Assembly: GCA_027574665.1 (NCBI GenBank)
Contig: CM050652.1
Span: 6,056,589 to 6,120,588, forward strand
DNA: 64,000 bases
DNA from: Rhynochetos jubatus
Lineage: Eukaryota; Chordata; Aves; Eurypygiformes; Rhynochetidae
Direction: 5' to 3'
Shown: in pieces, positions 62,828 through 64,000 of the stretch
Layout of the letters: each line of letters begins with the position of its first letter
Numbering within the stretch: the stretch's first letter is position 1
Translations under genes and position numbers: made by a program
Notes under the pieces: model-generated
The model's database searches: none
What the model was told of the DNA's origin: nothing
What the model saw: only the letters and a program-made list of their open reading frames with translations

Positions 62828-64000
62828 ATGCAAAGCTTTGCCTTGTTACCTCCTGTTGGTGCAGTTCAAGTTCTCAGTTCTGATCATCCTAAATTCAAAT
62901 CCCAGTAAGTCACCCACAGGGACAAGTATCACACGTGGATAACAGTAAATAGTCTCCAGGCAGCCTTCTAGAAGTGTTCCTTTACCTTGAAATATCAATG
63001 TACAGTGCTTTATGTCATCAACTGCACTCTGGAAGGCCATTAACTCCTGTCTGCCTTGTGATCACAGAGGAAACTGCACAATGCTCTTAGTGACGGACGC
63101 ATAGTACACATACACAGGAGACAGCTTTACAGTGCATCATTTGGATGCTGTAACAACCTCACTGTGGTAGCCTGAAGCTTGTTTGTCCTGCCAAGAGGCC
63201 TCTTCAGACCATATTACACATGCAAATCGTCATGATATTTCTTTTGTGTTCAGCAGAAGTCTGTGCGTGCTAAAGGTGGTCTGAAATGGTTAGCTAATCC
63301 ACTTTATAACTCCAGACATAACAGCTAGCAAACTGGATTTCCAGAAATTGCTTTCTCTGACATTGTTATGATGAATATACTTCAATAGTGCAACATGCAG
63401 CACCTTTCTTGATTTATAATTAGTCATAATCCACTAAAAAATGAATTGTCTAGAAGCAAATATGACTTTCTTTGTATTGTCTCTTGGTGATTGGCATGAA
63501 AGTTATGAAAGTCTCACTGGTTAACAAAATACAATACCTAAATGCCTTGATTTGTTTTTAAAGGTGAATGTAATTTTCAATTCATGACATGCTGTATTTT
63601 CAATTATGGCAAGGAGGAGGCCTTCCAAACTGTCTTAGACAAAGTTGCAAAGAGTTTTCATTGTGATTTTTTTTTTTCCTCCAGGGAAGATTTATTTGGA
63701 AATGAGTTGAAAACAGTGTTCCTTTTTCATGCATCTGTTACACCACATCCAACATAATATTTGAGAGCCTTCCAGCCCCATATGCAGCAATAGTACAAAC
63801 TTTTTCTGGGGTCTTGTGTTCAGCCCTCCCTCTGAATCAAATGTATAGGCAGTAGTATGCTTTGCACTGTGTGTGTACAGAAAATCTGGTCTATGTGATA
63901 TATTTATTAGAGGAGACAAGTTCAAAGAAACATACACTGCACATGGAAAGGTTCTCACTCCTGTGGGCTTGTGATTCAGATATCAAACATTAATTGAAGC
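62828..64000. other. Non-coding, nothing recognised
   Basis: AT-rich DNA with a 12-T tract near 63667-63678. An 88-codon minus frame (63692-63958) has no domain. No repeat identified. Confidence 0.5.

Noticed and set aside
62448-62942. 164-codon plus-strand open frame
   Set aside because: It lies almost wholly on the antisense of the LTR at 62460-62822; the frame is a by-product of GC-rich LTR sequence.
1-64000. CRISPR arrays, bacterial operons, phage or plasmid features
   Set aside because: No regularly spaced repeats and no prokaryotic gene organisation; the repeats are avian retroelements.

Overview
The window looks like nuclear DNA from a bird. It is AT-rich and CpG-poor, and its recognisable repeats are CR1 LINE fragments whose 3' ends carry the ATTCTRTG octamer typical of avian CR1, two avian ERVL-type LTRs, and short relics of an old MIR/CORE-SINE-like family. 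The LTR types are ones I associate with non-galliform birds; that is from memory and is not proof of a lineage.

I find no protein-coding gene, tRNA, rRNA, snRNA, CRISPR array or bacterial-type operon. The open reading frames are short and lack recognisable domains. The exceptions are decayed CR1 ORF2 C-termini, which are parts of retrotransposons. The window is best read as a gene desert or the inside of a very large intron.

Layout. 1-15 kb: mostly single-copy AT-rich DNA with one stand-out, a small CpG-rich block with clustered GATA motifs and two CCAAT boxes at about 721-1060, plus simple repeats and a 24-bp tandem duplication near 12.3 kb. 15-18 kb: a more GC-rich stretch with two short CR1 3' ends, a strong 5' splice-site match, a strong acceptor match and an AATAAA signal, which together could be a non-coding transcript. 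19.7-20.05 kb: a CR1 whose upstream part is inverted relative to its 3' end, as twin priming would give. 24.0-25.2 kb: an ancient CR1 on the minus strand and a younger one on the plus strand. 25-39 kb: largely featureless. 39.9-40.8 kb: a solo LTR followed by a short CR1 tail. 41.5-42.5 kb: AT-rich, homeobox-motif-rich DNA with the look of a conserved non-coding element. 46.8-47.9 kb: the longest CR1 fragment, about 1.1 kb, minus strand. 50-58 kb: two unexplained open frames, MIR-like relics and a plus-strand CR1. 58.5 kb: 28 T with a minus-strand AATAAA 19 nt away, as in a poly(A)-tailed retrocopy. 62.46-62.82 kb: a shortened LTR flanked by perfect 5-bp target duplications.

I see no multi-gene system. 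The items most worth checking are the GATA/CpG element, the inverted CR1, the poly(A)-bearing retrocopy candidate and the LTR with intact target duplications.
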